Shown: positions 37,959 to 49,951, numbered from the stretch's first letter. The stretch is DNA of 64,000 nucleotides from Torreya grandis (GCA_037957365.1 JARHVA010006304.1:646501-710500), one strand, 5' to 3'. Made by a program: numbers and translations. Notes: generated from the letters alone by a model not told the origin.

Positions 37959-39143
37959 TATAGACACCTAAAACTGGTCGTCGATAACTTCCAACTAGGC
38001 TTTTGACCAATTTCTACCCAAAATGTACAATTTGGCCTAAAAACACTAAAACATGTTAAATGATGTGAAAATAGTATATTCAAGTGCCAATTTTGGTTAC
38101 GGTATTACTAAATGGGGTAATGCAATTTATGGGCCAACTAACTTTGATCAGTTCATTTTGAGTCAAAATGCCAAATTTGCACCTGCATGCTCTGGACTGC
38201 TCTTTCATATCAAATCTTTTGCACAAGACTTGTGCCTTTGTTATTTGTTGTTGTCAATATCTTAAATGGGAATAAACATCCAATGCATCTAACATGGACT
38301 TCCAATTCTAATTCAGTCAAATTTGGGACCAATAACAAGACATTTTTATTAATTAGAGTAATTTGTGCACAATGTGCTTAATCATGCTTAAGAGATAATT
38401 AACCCAAATCAAGGCCTAATTAATAATTCCATGGAAATTTGTTGAATAATTTGTTTTAGAAATAAATATTGAATATCTACATCATCAAGTGACCTCATTT
38501 CTTAGGAAGACATCCCTAGGCTATAAATGCCACAAATATCAGGATTCATGCCTCCCATGCCTCATCAATGCCTTCCATGATACCCTCCATGCCTCTTAAT
38601 TACCCCTTCCTCCAATTCCATGATGAGGATAATTACAAACTTAATTCTAATAATTGAATTAATCCTCAAAAATACATCTCAATCTTGAGATGGACAGTTC
38701 AGGTTAATTCTAACCAAATCCAAAAATATATAAATAAAAGACCTCACAACATCATTTCTAAGCTTTTTGAGTGCAAATTTATAATTCAGGATTGGTTCCA
38801 AAAGATTAAAAAAAGTAGTGTTACCATGCCAAATTGATGCCAATCCAAGCCAAAAGCTAAAGGTGCCAAGGAGAGATGGAGGTAGCCAAGCTTCCATTGC
38901 CAAGGACTTCATGAGCACAAGCTGAACAAGCCATTACAACAAGCATTTTGGAGCATCCAAGGAATTTAAAAGATTTTTATTTTACATTTTAGTTGTGTGT
39001 TTCATTCACAATTATTAACTAAGCTCTCCCTAGTGTCTAGGCCTAGAGATATTATGCTATTAGTGTGTTTGTTTTATTTTATGGTCATTTTGGAACTAAC
39101 ACCATACTAACCATCCTCTCTTGAGTCAAATTCCTAAATCACA
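37959..39143 (+). repeat. E4 5' LTR, 1185 bp
   Basis: Starts TATAGACACC (TA where TG is usual) and ends AAATCACA. It pairs with 57546-58729 throughout. Minus-strand and plus-strand ORFs inside it are matched in both LTRs but are not recognisable. Confidence 0.9.
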
Positions 39144-39166
39144 TAATGGCATGCCCGGTGGGACTA
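39144..39166 (+). other. E4 primer-binding site
   Basis: TGGCATGCCCGGTGGGAC lies three bases after the LTR end. It differs by one base from the E3 site over this length. Confidence 0.7.
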
Positions 39167-39268
39167 GATGCATCCTACACATAAATTCATTTAAGCCTTT
39201 AAAACTATTGCAAATTGATTTTCTAACATTATTTTACCATTTTTGGTTGCCATAGTTTTTACATAGTA

Positions 39269-39390
39269 ATTGATGTCAATAGAAATACCAACATTGATTA
39301 CTTGGATTAATCAAAGTTGGTCAACAAAACTGATATTGGTCAAATCTTAGTTGGCCGTAACTAATGTCAGTGGTAATGATCGATGTTAGT
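39269..39390. repeat. E4 leader palindrome cluster (7 units)
   Basis: 12-mers start at 39269 (ATTGATGTCAAT), 39287, 39310, 39329 (ACTGATATTGGT), 39344, 39360 (ACTAATGTCAGT) and 39379 (ATCGATGTTAGT), 15-23 bp apart. They fit a decayed ACCGACGTCGGT-type palindrome. The cluster lies just downstream of the primer-binding site. Confidence 0.75.
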
Positions 39391-41698
39391 CACTGTGTTT
39401 TTCCAAAAACACATACCTGAGACCCACTTTTCTAACGTTTCTTATTTCAAACTCAAAAGGGCTTCAAAGCTAAAGGACATGCTAATAGTTTTGCTAGAAG
39501 ACCAAGTGGGATATTTGCTCAAAACATCTTTAAATCACTTTTGAATGCTCAAAATTTGATTAAGAACCTTGTTTTAAATGTTTAACAAATAATTTAGGTG
39601 TTTTTGGTGAATGTTTTTCAAAGTTTACAACGAAGACCAAGGGTTCAAATGAACACCACCAAACATTTTATTTGGGTTTAAAATTAAACACACTTGTCAA
39701 TTTTTTCTTGCAATAGTTGTTTAATTATATTTTATTTGGAAAAGAGAGGAATATTGCATGTATGCTCTTCCATTTTTCCCTTATAGGGAACCCTTGGAAT
39801 CAAAAGTTCCATTCTTATTGCAAGTAGCCTAGTCCAAGGCTTATAAAGAAAGTCATCTAAAACACTCCTTAAAAACTCGTTAAAGTTTGGGTGACCTTGA
39901 AAATGACCCTAAAGTCTTTCTATTTTCATTCTTTATTTATTTATGCATCTTGTCTTGTGAGGGGGACTTCATCACCTCCCGCAATTTCTTTAGGGAAGCT
40001 TTAACTTGGGGTTTCATTTCCTAGAATTGACTTCATTTGACTCTTTTAGAGTTGTAAAAGGGACATAGTTGCACTTTAGATATCACTCTATACTGAGTGA
40101 ATAAGAGGATGTAGTGGTTTCAAAAAGGACTAGACCTTTTTACAACAAGTTGAGTGATATGGACCCAAAATCCATGCTTTTTTTTACATTGTTTGGCATG
40201 AAAGTCATTGTGTAATTCATTCCCCTAGATCATTCAGAAACTTGTTAGCTTTTAGACAAATCCCCACTTTCCATAAAATTATTGTTGGTGTAAGGCGTGC
40301 CTCAAGATCCATGTCATAGTACTATCATTTGAGAGAAGGGGGGGGTGTAAAAATCCTAATAAATAATGCATATTTACTTTTGGATGAACACTTAAAATCC
40401 TCTCAAATGATGTATATTGACACATTCCAACAATACCAATAAACCTTATCAGTTTAGGATCTAAGGGAAATTAGTTAGTTGGTCTTGTCCTAGATTAAAG
40501 TCTTGTTTGGAGTCAAAACTTGGTGTAAACAAATAATCCAAACACAACACATAATCCAAATTTTCCTTTGAATAAATAAGTGTTATGCTGCCCATGTGAG
40601 ATCATCAATTTGCCCTTTTTAAAGTTCATCAAAAGCTTGAGAGTCATATCATCCACTTTGGTACAGTTATGCTACCCAATTGAGTTTAGACCTTTACCAA
40701 AGTTGTTTAAGTCCTTCACTTATAATTTAAATTCAAAATTACACCTTTACAAGTTCATAGGGTTGATGTGTTAAGTGGGTTTGCCATTTTCACTAAACTT
40801 GAGGGAACTTAGGTTTAATTTCCAATCTAGGTTGAAGGCCATTTTAGACTCATAATCATTATCATCAATTGATAGACTTAAGCCATTTTATGTTAAACAC
40901 TTGCACTTTAATTCTATGTACCATAACATTTTGAGTCAAGAAAGGTAGTGTTATGATGTCAAATTTATGGAAAAATGTCTTTGCCTTAGAGAGTTTTTGA
41001 AACAAACTTTTTTTGTCACACCTTTTGGGTAGTATAACACCATTATGCTACCCAAATCATTTCAAAATTTGTTTCATAACCCCTTTTGTATATAATTTAA
41101 AATCTAATTCTACATGTTCAAACTAATCTAAGTGTACTTTTGATCCTTTATCTAAAGCATAGTTATACTGTTCACCTTTGTCTAGCTTGTTTGTCAAAAA
41201 GAACCAAGTTTTATACCATTATTTATGAGAAAATAAACCATTGCTAAATTTCCTTTTGTTTCATACCTTATACCTAGTTGACCAAGTTCATGTCCAAGAA
41301 TCAAATGCCTAGTGTTTGTTAGAAGTGTTTCAAATCCATTAGATTAAAACTTTAATCTATTTTCAAAGTCTAGATTTTGATGTCATTTGGCCAAGAGTCC
41401 TAGTACGTGCCTTGTTTAAGCCTAGATTTTGATGCTGCATTTGGCCAAAAGACCTAGCAACTTTTAATTTCCTAGATTAGAATGATTTGAAACACTTTAA
41501 CCTTAGAGTTTGGCATTTTGATTTTTTGGTCCATTTACTTGCTTATCTTTATGTGAATAGTGAAACATTAGATACTTCACTCTAGCTTATTTTCTCATAA
41601 ATATTTGCATAAGCCTTTTGATCCTTTTGACAAATCTAGACCAAGTTGAAGGCATCATTTTTTTTAGATTCTATTCTTTTTAGAGTTTGTAGAACTCT
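39391..41698 (+). other. E4 leader, no ORF recognised
   Basis: AT-rich. The phrase TTATGCTACCCA or close variants recurs near 40583, 40668 and 41053, each in a 'gt/ca ttatgctacccaa' context. Otherwise nothing was identified. Confidence 0.45.
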
Positions 41699-42346
41699 TT
41701 GACCTTTTATCACCAAGCATTGACTATGGATCCCAACATGTATTCCTACACTTGTAGTGGACTCATATACAATACAAGGATTAGTAATGTAGTTGTGCAA
41801 GAAAAAATGGTGCAAGACCCCTATGTGGATAACATTACCTATGAGATGGATTGTTATCCCTCTTATAATACTCAATCAGGGGAACAAATCCAAGATCCAT
41901 TAGCTACAATACCAATAGTTGATGAGCCAGTACTTCAATAGTCGTATTCTACTAATACAATTTCCACATATGATCCATTTTTATTTGAGCAACATTTGGT
42001 AGAGAAAAAAGAGAAGATTTTGGTCAGGGCCATAGAGGTAGGGGATACGTTTCAAATAGACTTCCCACATGAAAATTTACCAAGTCTAGTAAGAGTGCCT
42101 GCTAATATCATTTACGATCAACAAGCCTCTTCTATCAATCATATGGCTTTAGTCCAAATAACGTATCAAGACCCCAATATATCCAATCAAGGCAAAAACA
42201 TCATAGAAGATCACTTTAACCAAATGAAAATAGCATACCAAACTTACCTAAATTTAACACATGATTTCAATCAGATGAACATGCTAAGTAAGCCTCTTAT
42301 TGACCTAGTTCCTTCAAAAAGAGTGTTGATGGAATTAACTAGATAA
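41699..42346 (+). pseudogene. E4 gag N-terminal region
   Basis: Two adjacent open stretches (41699-41941, 41996-42346), acidic and polar and rich in D, Q and N, separated by a single stop in the intervening bases. Position before the capsid block suggests the N-terminal part of gag or a separate upstream ORF. No diagnostic motif. Confidence 0.45.
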
Positions 42347-43453
42347 GAGAATTTGAGTTCTGACCCATTTGTAAAAAATGCTTCAATAGATAACTTGATA
42401 CATATACTAGTTATTGAAGAAGTGTATTAGGTTTCTACACTGAATAGTGAGCAAAATGTAATGAACAATGTGCAAACAGTGTCCAATCTTGATCAAAGTG
42501 GTATTAACACATAAAAAATTGGCCAACAACATGTGCTTATAGTTAATCCCATGAGCAAATCATCATACCAATGAATAGGATTTTTTGCACTCCAACCTCA
42601 ACCAACCATTTATTCAAGTGTACAACCTACAAGATTAGATAATCAAATAATGGCTAATGTTATGCCTCAACGATAGAATGTGATGAATCCTACTCCCCCT
42701 CAACAAGTAGCAAGTGGTATTCCACAACAATAGACACAATCTAGTGTATCAATGCAACAGAGGATGAATACATTTCCACCTGAATTGGGGGAAACTAATA
42801 TTCTACCTCACTAAATAGTGATGAACATACCTCTTTAGTCATAGACTAATATTCCAATTCAAAACCAAGCAATGACTAGTCAAAAATGTGAAAATATTGG
42901 TTAGTAATAGATGCTGAATCTACAACATGCTTTTAGTTCTTCATATGGATTCATGCAATGAGAAAGACCCCATATTTCTCAAGTACCTACTAGACAACCA
43001 TTGGTTCAAAACATGCCACAAATCTAGAGACAGGGTCTTGGTCCACAAGTTTCTATTCAATAGTAAGGTTTGATTAGTCGACAACATGTCTCTTTTCAAT
43101 GACAATAGGGATAGTATAGTTATATCCATTCATCCCAACCACAAAATCCTCCAAGTCAAACCTTTATCACCAACCCAAACTAGAATATCATGTAGCCAAA
43201 TGTGTAATTTCTAATACATCCCAATCTATGTATGCATATTCTTTGTCCTTTCCTCAACCAAACCAATCTACCCAAACATTTATCTCCATCACACCCTAGT
43301 CAAAGTTTTCCACTTGTGACCTCCAAACCATCTATCCAAACCAATATTCTCTCTCAAACCAATATCCCTTCTAGTTTCCTATCTCAAGAATTGTAATAGA
43401 TGATGGATGCAATTTCTACCATTCAGGCAGGGAAGTAGACTAGGAAATTCAAA
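42347..43453 (+). pseudogene. E4 gag low-complexity region with many stops
   Basis: Q-, N- and P-rich coding-like sequence (repeated 'caacca', 'atgcaa'), with numerous stops, linking the N-terminal region to the capsid block. Confidence 0.4.
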
Positions 43454-44570
43454 TTGGATGATGTATATTCTTATCCATTCAATATGAAGTATTTACAGAT
43501 ACCATTTCTTCCAAGATACGAACCACCCAAATTTGATAAGTACAAAGGGAAAGGTGACCCTAAGGCCCATTTGACCAAATATTTTGTCGTATGTCAACCA
43601 GTGGCATATAGTGACATATACCTTTTGCTGTTGTTTCCAAGGAGCTTGAATAGACAATCCTTGGAGTGGTTTTTAAAGTTGTGCAAGAATTTAGTAACAA
43701 ACTTTGATGATCTTTCTGATAAATTTATGTAACACTTTTCCTATAATCTCGAGCATGAGATTTCATTAGTAGACTTGACACAAGTAAAGTAAAAAGCTGG
43801 GGAGAGGTTTATAAGTTATTTATAGTGATGGAGGGCCCTTGAAAGCCATTTCACCCATAGTTTACCAGATAAACAATTAGCTATTATTTTTACTAAAAAT
43901 TTATACAATGAGATAACCTATCATCTAGAACTACAATATGCACATACGTTCAAAGAGATCATTGACAAAGGTTTGTTGATCGAGTGAGCACTCATTAATA
44001 AAGGGGTTATCAATATTAATTCAACTAATAAAAATTAAGGTACCAACATGGAAATGACCAACATCCCATCTAAGTGCAAGCATCACAACTAGCATAGGCT
44101 AATAATCATGAAGAACTGAAGCAATTCAATTGAAGTAGGAATGTTGTGTGAAATGGAGTAACAAAATCTCATCATGTCCAAACTATGCAAACCTCATCCA
44201 CACCACCTTTTCAACTTACTCCTACATAGAAAACTCTCCAACCAATATTGCAAGCATAATAACCAAGACCTTCACAACAAATATGGTAGTCTTTACCATT
44301 GTAAACCCCTCCTCTTAGAAGAACTATGCCTACACCTCATGTCTTTAGTGACCTAGGAAAACCTATTGAATCTATATTTTTCAAGCTTGACACCACTAAT
44401 ATGATTAGTTGGCATATACCAAAGCATTATCTGCAAGGTATTTCTTACCTTGATTGGTACCATGAAAATTAATTTTGTGACTATCATCGGGTTAACGAAC
44501 ATAATTTATGAAGATGTGTCCAAATCAAACATTTAATTAAAAATATGTTAGATAATGGGGAGATAAAATT
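43454..44570 (+). pseudogene. E4 gag capsid and zinc-knuckle region
   Basis: The capsid block contains YEPPKFDKYKGKGDPKAHL, RSLNRQSLEWFLKLC and FDDLSDKFM, the canonical plant gypsy gag pattern. A knuckle-like CDYHRVNEHNL, a stop, then RC follows near 44470-44515 and is followed by a 'IKNMLDNGEIKL' segment, parallel to the knuckle in E3. Several stops are present. Confidence 0.7.
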
Positions 44571-45331
44571 GGATAATGGTGCTTCCACTTCTAATCAAAA
44601 TATTGGGATTTATCAAAACCCCTTTCCTCAACATAACAATCAATTGATATAGAATAATCAACAACAACAAAAATGGTCACTGAAACATCAAAATCATTAT
44701 TATCAGAATCAAAGGCCAAACCAATAGAATCAACAAAATCAACAACATAATCCACAATGACAAAACAATAGACAAAACCAAGGTCAAAGTGATAACACCA
44801 ACAAACCTACCATGTAGTTTCACATGACTACAATAGGGTTGTAGGTCATATTGTAGTGGGTAGCATTAATACCATCTCCATTAATCCTAGACAAAGCACT
44901 AATCAGCCTAGACCATTGCTAAACAATACTATTTAACCAAATCACATGGATAATAATTCTTTGACCTAGGAGTGCATATAGGTAAACTAGTAAACAAGGA
45001 CTTCCACTTTTGGATCTTATAGTGATAACTCATTCTTGCCACGTGACCACATGTAAGTGCACCAACAATCAAGACTTGTCTTTTCTGGTCCCATACCATT
45101 TCCAAAATCAGCTAGTAATAATGATCTAGTATTTAATCCTGATTATGAAATCACAACTCAAAGGTTGAAGATTACTATCCTAAGCCCATAACCATCCACC
45201 ACTTTGCCTATCATCCAACCAACCATTGAGCCTCAGAATAAACCATTCACTACTGACCAAGACAAGAAGGGGATATTGTGGAACAATTACAGAAGACATC
45301 AGGACAAATTTTTATTTTAGATTTATTGTAG

Positions 45332-45958
45332 ATGTCAATAATACACAAAAACATCTTGAATGAGTTTTTGACCCAATCCACTATTTCTAGTGACATATCC
45401 CCTGATAAATTTCAATCTTTGGTTGGACACCTAGCTCCAACCCAACAAGTCACATTCAACCAAAGTGACATGTCTTCCCTTGGCCCACTCCATAATAACC
45501 CATTATACATAGAAGTTTTTATTAGATGGCATAAAGTAAAATGTGTCCTTATAGACAATAGATCTAGCCTCAACATAGTGTCCCACAAGATCATCAAGCT
45601 TCTTTGGTAAATGATGATAGATCTCCAGCTAGAAACAATAACTATCAAAGATTATGATAATCAAGAAAGAGAATCACAAGGCACCATTAGTTTATCAATT
45701 ATCATTGGGCCTTTGACTGATGATACACTTTTCCATGTGTTGGATCTTGAGTTATCATACAACATGCTTCTAGGTAGGCTTTGGTTATATGAGATTCATG
45801 CAGTCCCATCAACACTGCACAAATGTATCAAGTTTTCCCACTCAGGGATGAAGGTGATTATTCTAAGAGATTTACACCCATATGAACATTGCAAGCATCT
45901 TGAGGCCAAATTTCAAAGCTATAATTATCAGTATGATATGAATCCTAGTTCCAAGTAG
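45332..45958 (+). pseudogene. E4 aspartic protease
   Basis: Active-site block reads CVLIDNRSSLNIVS, where functional relatives have D-x-G-S; the glycine is replaced by R. A flap-like and conserved tail follows (FHVLDLELSYNMLLGRLWL). Two frames (to 45610 and from 45611) are separated by a stop. Cleavage of the polyprotein would have been its role. Confidence 0.7.
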
Positions 45959-46198
45959 GATAAAGAGAAAGTTATACTTAGTGATCCTTTATTAGATAGT
46001 TGCATAGATCTTAATACCTTGGATTCCCTTTCCCACATGCCACCTCTTGAAGCTTCCAATCATTTCACCATTTTAGATAATGGACCAAGAGAATATGTGA
46101 CCCACGATACATTTCATATCACCAATCTTCCTCAAAATCTAAAAACCTTTGGGTGACCTAAAGTCATTCCACATATGCATTGGCAATGAAAGAACAAA

Positions 46199-47082
46199 TG
46201 TCAGGAATCTAAGAACAACAAACATGCTCTGACTCCACTGGTTAGGATCTTGCTCCTCAGAAAGAGCACAGTATGATTACCAAATATATAAGCAATTGAA
46301 TATGCGGAAATACCCAGAAACACAAGTAACTAGAATTCACCAATAGCACAGAATATGAGAGACAATACACTATCTTGTATTAACAATATACAGAAAAGAA
46401 TACATCAAAGAGCCGCCACACTCTTTCACCTTACAGAGATTCACCACACCTCAAGTGTACAGTAATTCTTCTCACACACACTCTCCTACAAAAAACGGTC
46501 CCAACAACCAACTCACACACAGAATTGGTGTTCACCTCACCAACCAGTCAGTAATAACCCTGCCGGTACATCAAGCACTCTATAGCACTTCAAGCTGATC
46601 TCTCATGAACCTGCAACCTGCAATTCAAAGACCAAGCTTACATGTAGATCACCAATGAGCTTGCAACAACCTGCAACTCATAGATCTTACAACTAGAAGG
46701 AACTCTTCCTTTCTATCTCATGCCTTAAACAATACATGCCAATGGGTCTATAAATAGATCCCTAACTCAAACAATAACTATGACTCTTAATTTAGACAAT
46801 TATCCTCGCAGCCCAAGGCTCTGGCTGGTCTTGACATGCAAACTCATCATTCACTTAACTAACTGTCCGTGAAACGAACACTTCGAGAACACACAGGCGA
46901 CCGACGCCGGTCCCTGCTGGTCTGGTTCAGCCGACGTCGGCTGACTTCCTGCCGTCGCCGGTTGCCTTCTACACTGGATCCTGCCGACGTCGGTCATGCT
47001 GCCGACGCCGGTTCCTGTAGAACTCAGCAACCATCTGTTCCTAGTTTGCAAAGGTTGAAGCTTTTAGCTCCACAACCTAACA
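46199..47082 (-). repeat. E5 3' LTR (element orientation), 884 bp
   Basis: Nearly identical to 49952-50837. It contains a five-unit palindrome cluster at 46900-47012 in the part near the start of the LTR in element orientation. Confidence 0.95.
46900..47012. repeat. E5 left LTR palindrome cluster (5 units)
   Basis: 12-mers start at 46900 (ACCGACGCCGGT), 46930 (GCCGACGTCGGC, perfect palindrome), 46951 (GCCGTCGCCGGT), 46983 (GCCGACGTCGGT) and 47001 (GCCGACGCCGGT); start-to-start distances 30, 21, 32 and 18. The cluster is far richer in GC and CpG than anything near it. Confidence 0.92.
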
Positions 47083-47096
47083 ATCTCCCACTTGGA
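47083..47096 (-). other. E5 polypurine tract
   Basis: On the minus strand CCAAGTGGGAGAT directly precedes the LTR start TGTTAGG. This is the standard copia arrangement for plus-strand DNA priming. Confidence 0.85.
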
Positions 47097-48070
47097 GATA
47101 AACAGCTGCAACCTGTACCTATACCTGTACACCATCTAGTTTGTTTCCTTGGCTTTGTATCCCTCCTCAAGATCACTCTTGAAAACCAACCACCACAAAA
47201 TCTGTGGTGCAAAATCTGTCATCCAAATTACCTGCCACATCCGCATCTACAACCATGTAGAAAAAGAACTTGACCCTGCATAGCATGTGCACCTGCTGCT
47301 GGTCCCACTGAATTGCCCTTTAATATTACTCTCCCGAATTGACTCCAAACTTGTGACAACTCCCACTACTTGAGAAAACTCAGGTTTAGTACATACCATG
47401 CACTCAACCTCACTATGTGAATCAAGACACCTGTTCTATGAACTGTCTAACCATCAGCGTGCTAACCGGCTTCACACAATCATCCTGAAACAAAGTCAAC
47501 AAGACCTCCATGTCTCTAGAACACACTCATGCCAAAGAATCTTGCTACTCCCAGATTCTCCATGACAAACACCTGAACTAGCTTTACCTTTAGTTCAGCA
47601 ATACCTGTATATGTAACCCTGCAACAAGCACATCATACAGAAAATAGAATAGTGTAGCTAATACTATCCAACCTGGTAAAGAGAAACACAATGATCAAAC
47701 CTCCATTGCCCTGCAGCTAATACAAGATCATATACCCTGATCTTCCATCTCACGTATCCATTTCCGCTCTTCTTCATCCTCAACATCCATTCGTCTCTCA
47801 GTGCTTACTTCCAGCTGGCAACACTACCCAAAACACCTGTTTGGTTCTCCTCCAAGGAATCACATCCTCATCCATGCCAAGCTCCCACTGTTTCTTGGAT
47901 CTACCTGTTCTGCTTCTTCAATAACTTCCTGGTCCTATGCCATAAGTGAGCAACAAGTAGTGTAAAGAAGGGAAATGACGAATTTAAGAACTTACTTACA
48001 CCTTCAGTCCTCCATATGGGCGCTTGAGACTCCATGACAACTTGCTGTCCTCCCAAAATTCGTTTCAGTA
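47097..48070 (-). other. E5 non-coding 3' part
   Basis: No RT, RNase H or integrase motif was found on the minus strand. A few coding-like phrases occur but no continuous frame. This is where most of pol should be in a complete copia element. Confidence 0.6.
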
Positions 48071-48258
48071 ACCGATGCCGGTCACATCTCAGTCTACAGC
48101 CGACCGATGTCGGTTCCCTGCGACTGCCTCTTTGCCGACGTCGGTTTCTCCTGGCCGACGTCGATCTCTGTCTGCCCCGAGTCACCGACGTCGGGCTGCA
48201 CATAGCCGACGTCGGTCCCTGTCTGGACGCCGATGCCGATTTTCCTGTCGACGTCGGT
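48071..48258. repeat. E5 internal palindrome cluster (8 units)
   Basis: 12-mers start at 48071, 48103, 48134, 48154, 48184, 48205, 48229 and 48247 (for example GCCGACGTCGGT at 48134 and 48205, ACCGATGTCGGT at 48103). Spacing is 32, 31, 20, 30, 21, 24 and 18. The motif is the same as in both LTRs, but the spacers are different, so this is not a simple LTR duplicate. Confidence 0.92.
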
Positions 48259-48269
48259 CTCTGTGTTTT

Positions 48270-48650
48270 TCTTGTGAGACCTGACTTTTTCCTGCGAGCT
48301 GTTTTTGGATCAAAACCTTGTCCAAATCACCCTTGCTCTGCTCAGAATTCCTCTGCACCTTATGCTGAACTCTGTCCGTCACTTTCTCCTTGAAAACCAA
48401 GGCTTTCCCGTTCTTGTCACTAACATCAGATTCCTCAAGAAACCTTACCTTCTTCTTCTGCATATAGGAACCACGATCCATGCCTTCCAAATCCGAAAGC
48501 ATGTTCTTTGACTCAAGAACTAGCATCTCCTTCTTATCTATGTGACCAAGCCTATCAAGCCACATCTCTGAATCTACAACTGAAGTAGATAACCCAGAAA
48601 GAGAATCAGTAAAACAAGTAGATAGATAAAGCGTACCTACTTTCTTACCT
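48270..48650 (-). pseudogene. E5 pre-integrase remnant and linker
   Basis: Downstream of the gag-protease stop the minus strand reads GTLYLST, then MWLDRLGHIDKKEM, which resembles the gag-pre-integrase domain of copia elements (W-x2-RLGH). It then shifts to a charged linker (EESDVSDKNGKALVFKEKV). The integrase catalytic core is missing, so an internal deletion lies within or after this block. Confidence 0.65.
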
Positions 48651-48682
48651 CTAGCTATAACAAGTGTACCCTTGGTAACCTT

Positions 48683-49795
48683 CTAAGAGTCCGCTGTGAG
48701 AGTTACTGTGCAACCCTCTTCACCCAAGCTTCTTACAGAAATCAGATTCCGCTTCAGAACTGGGACATGCATGACCTCCTTTAACACCCATGTGTCACCT
48801 GTCTGCAATTTCAGCTTCACTTTGTCTTTGCCAACAATCTGACAAGGCTTACCATCCCCTACACAAATTTCTCCAAAGTCTCCCTGGACATACTCATGAA
48901 AAAATTCTCTATGTGGAGATGCATGAAAAGAGGCACCAAAATCTAATACCCAAGATTCTACTTTATCCAAAGAACATACCAGAGCATCCTGTGCAACGTA
49001 GCCTGCAACATCTGCTTCTTCTCCATGTTCTTCATGATGATCTTCACCCGATCTGCAGTCTCTCTTTAAGTGCCCTTGCTTTCCACATTTCCAGCAGGTT
49101 ATTCTACCATACCTGGACTTGGATCTCTTGCCTGTCTTCGACCTTGATCTCCCACGCTCTGTCCTCTCTCTTGGCCTTCCTCTTCCTTCAACACTCAAAA
49201 CATTTCCAGATAATTCACCTGTGCTTTTCCTGCGTATCTCTTCATTCAAGATTACACTCACAACATCATCCACTTTTAAGACTTTTGAAGGAGACACAGT
49301 ATCAGAAACTGCCATTACCAAACCTTCCCAACTTTCAGGTAATGAACACAAGATTAAGAGAGCTCTAAGTTCATCATCAAATACAATATTCACTGAACTT
49401 AACTGGTTTACCAAACCATGGAAATCACTAAGATGGCTATGAATAGATCCACCTTCCAACATTTGCAAATTAAATAAATGCTTCATAAGAAATACCTTGT
49501 TTGAAGCCGAGGGTTTTTCATACAAATTTGCCAAAGACTTCATCAACTCCACCGTTGTCTTACACTGTGATAAGCTGGAAATCACAGATGAATCAAGACT
49601 CAATCTAACAGATCCCAGAGCCTTCCGATCAAGAACCTCCCATTCTTCATCTTTCATATCCAAGGGTTTGCTAGCAACCCCACCCAACGGTAAGTACAAA
49701 TCTTTCTGATACAGATAGTCCTCAATCTGCATCCTCCATAATTGGTAGTTCTTGCCATTGAACTTTTCCATTCGTAGTTGACTATTTTCTGACAT
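48683..49795 (-). CDS. E5 gag-protease ORF, 370 aa
   Basis: Starts MSENSQLRMEKFNGKNYQLW, the copia gag opening (KF-G-NY-LW). A capsid region is followed by an arginine/serine-rich tract and a CCHC knuckle, CWKCGKQGHLKRDC, at about residues 231-244. The protease begins at about 285; its active-site motif reads LDFGAS, where active copies have D-S/T-G, so protease activity is doubtful. The ORF ends after a CTVTLTADS segment. It is uninterrupted, consistent with the young age of E5, and resembles Tork/Tnt1-type elements. The gag could still be translated; the pol functions must come from elsewhere. Confidence 0.9.
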   Translation of the reverse strand: MSENSQLRMEKFNGKNYQLWRMQIEDYLYQKDLYLPLGGVASKPLDMKDEEWEVLDRKALGSVRLSLDSSVISSLSQCKTTVELMKSLANLYEKPSASNKVFLMKHLFNLQMLEGGSIHSHLSDFHGLVNQLSSVNIVFDDELRALLILCSLPESWEGLVMAVSDTVSPSKVLKVDDVVSVILNEEIRRKSTGELSGNVLSVEGRGRPRERTERGRSRSKTGKRSKSRYGRITCWKCGKQGHLKRDCRSGEDHHEEHGEEADVAGYVAQDALVCSLDKVESWVLDFGASFHASPHREFFHEYVQGDFGEICVGDGKPCQIVGKDKVKLKLQTGDTWVLKEVMHVPVLKRNLISVRSLGEEGCTVTLTADS

Positions 49796-49890
49796 TGCTC
49801 AACTCCTACTCAAACAGAAACCCTGTGAGTAACCTGTAATCAAAACACACTACCCAGATCTACACCAATCTGTTAGTATCCCAACCGAAA

Positions 49891-49949
49891 GCTCTGATAC
49901 CAATTGTTGGTATCAAGCTCAAGAACCTACAACCAAGGCTCTGATACCA
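49891..49949 (-). other. E5 primer-binding site, present twice
   Basis: On the minus strand TGGTATCAGAGC, the complement of initiator tRNA-Met, occurs at 49938-49949, two bases from the LTR end. A second identical copy lies at 49891-49902, 47 bp further in. The first position is the standard one. Confidence 0.85.
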
Positions 49950-49951
49950 CT

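Noticed and set aside
38679..38918. Minus-strand ORF found in both E4 LTRs (also 58271-58504)
   Set aside because: Shared only because the LTRs are copies; no domain, and antisense to the element.
46869..47273. 134-codon plus-strand ORF across the LTR edge
   Set aside because: It overlaps the LTR palindrome cluster and the polypurine tract; the partner LTR gives the same start but a different continuation.
46900..48258. Regularly spaced short repeats resembling a CRISPR array
   Set aside because: Units are only 12 bp, variable, palindromic, at two spacing classes, and sit inside an LTR retrotransposon in a plant-like genome.
48034..48393. Plus-strand ORFs rich in Arg, Asp and Val
   Set aside because: Produced by translating the GCCGACGTCGGT cluster, on the strand opposite to the element.
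48790..49442. Long plus-strand ORFs (up to 192 codons)
   Set aside because: They are antisense to the E5 gag-protease ORF and have no recognisable domain.
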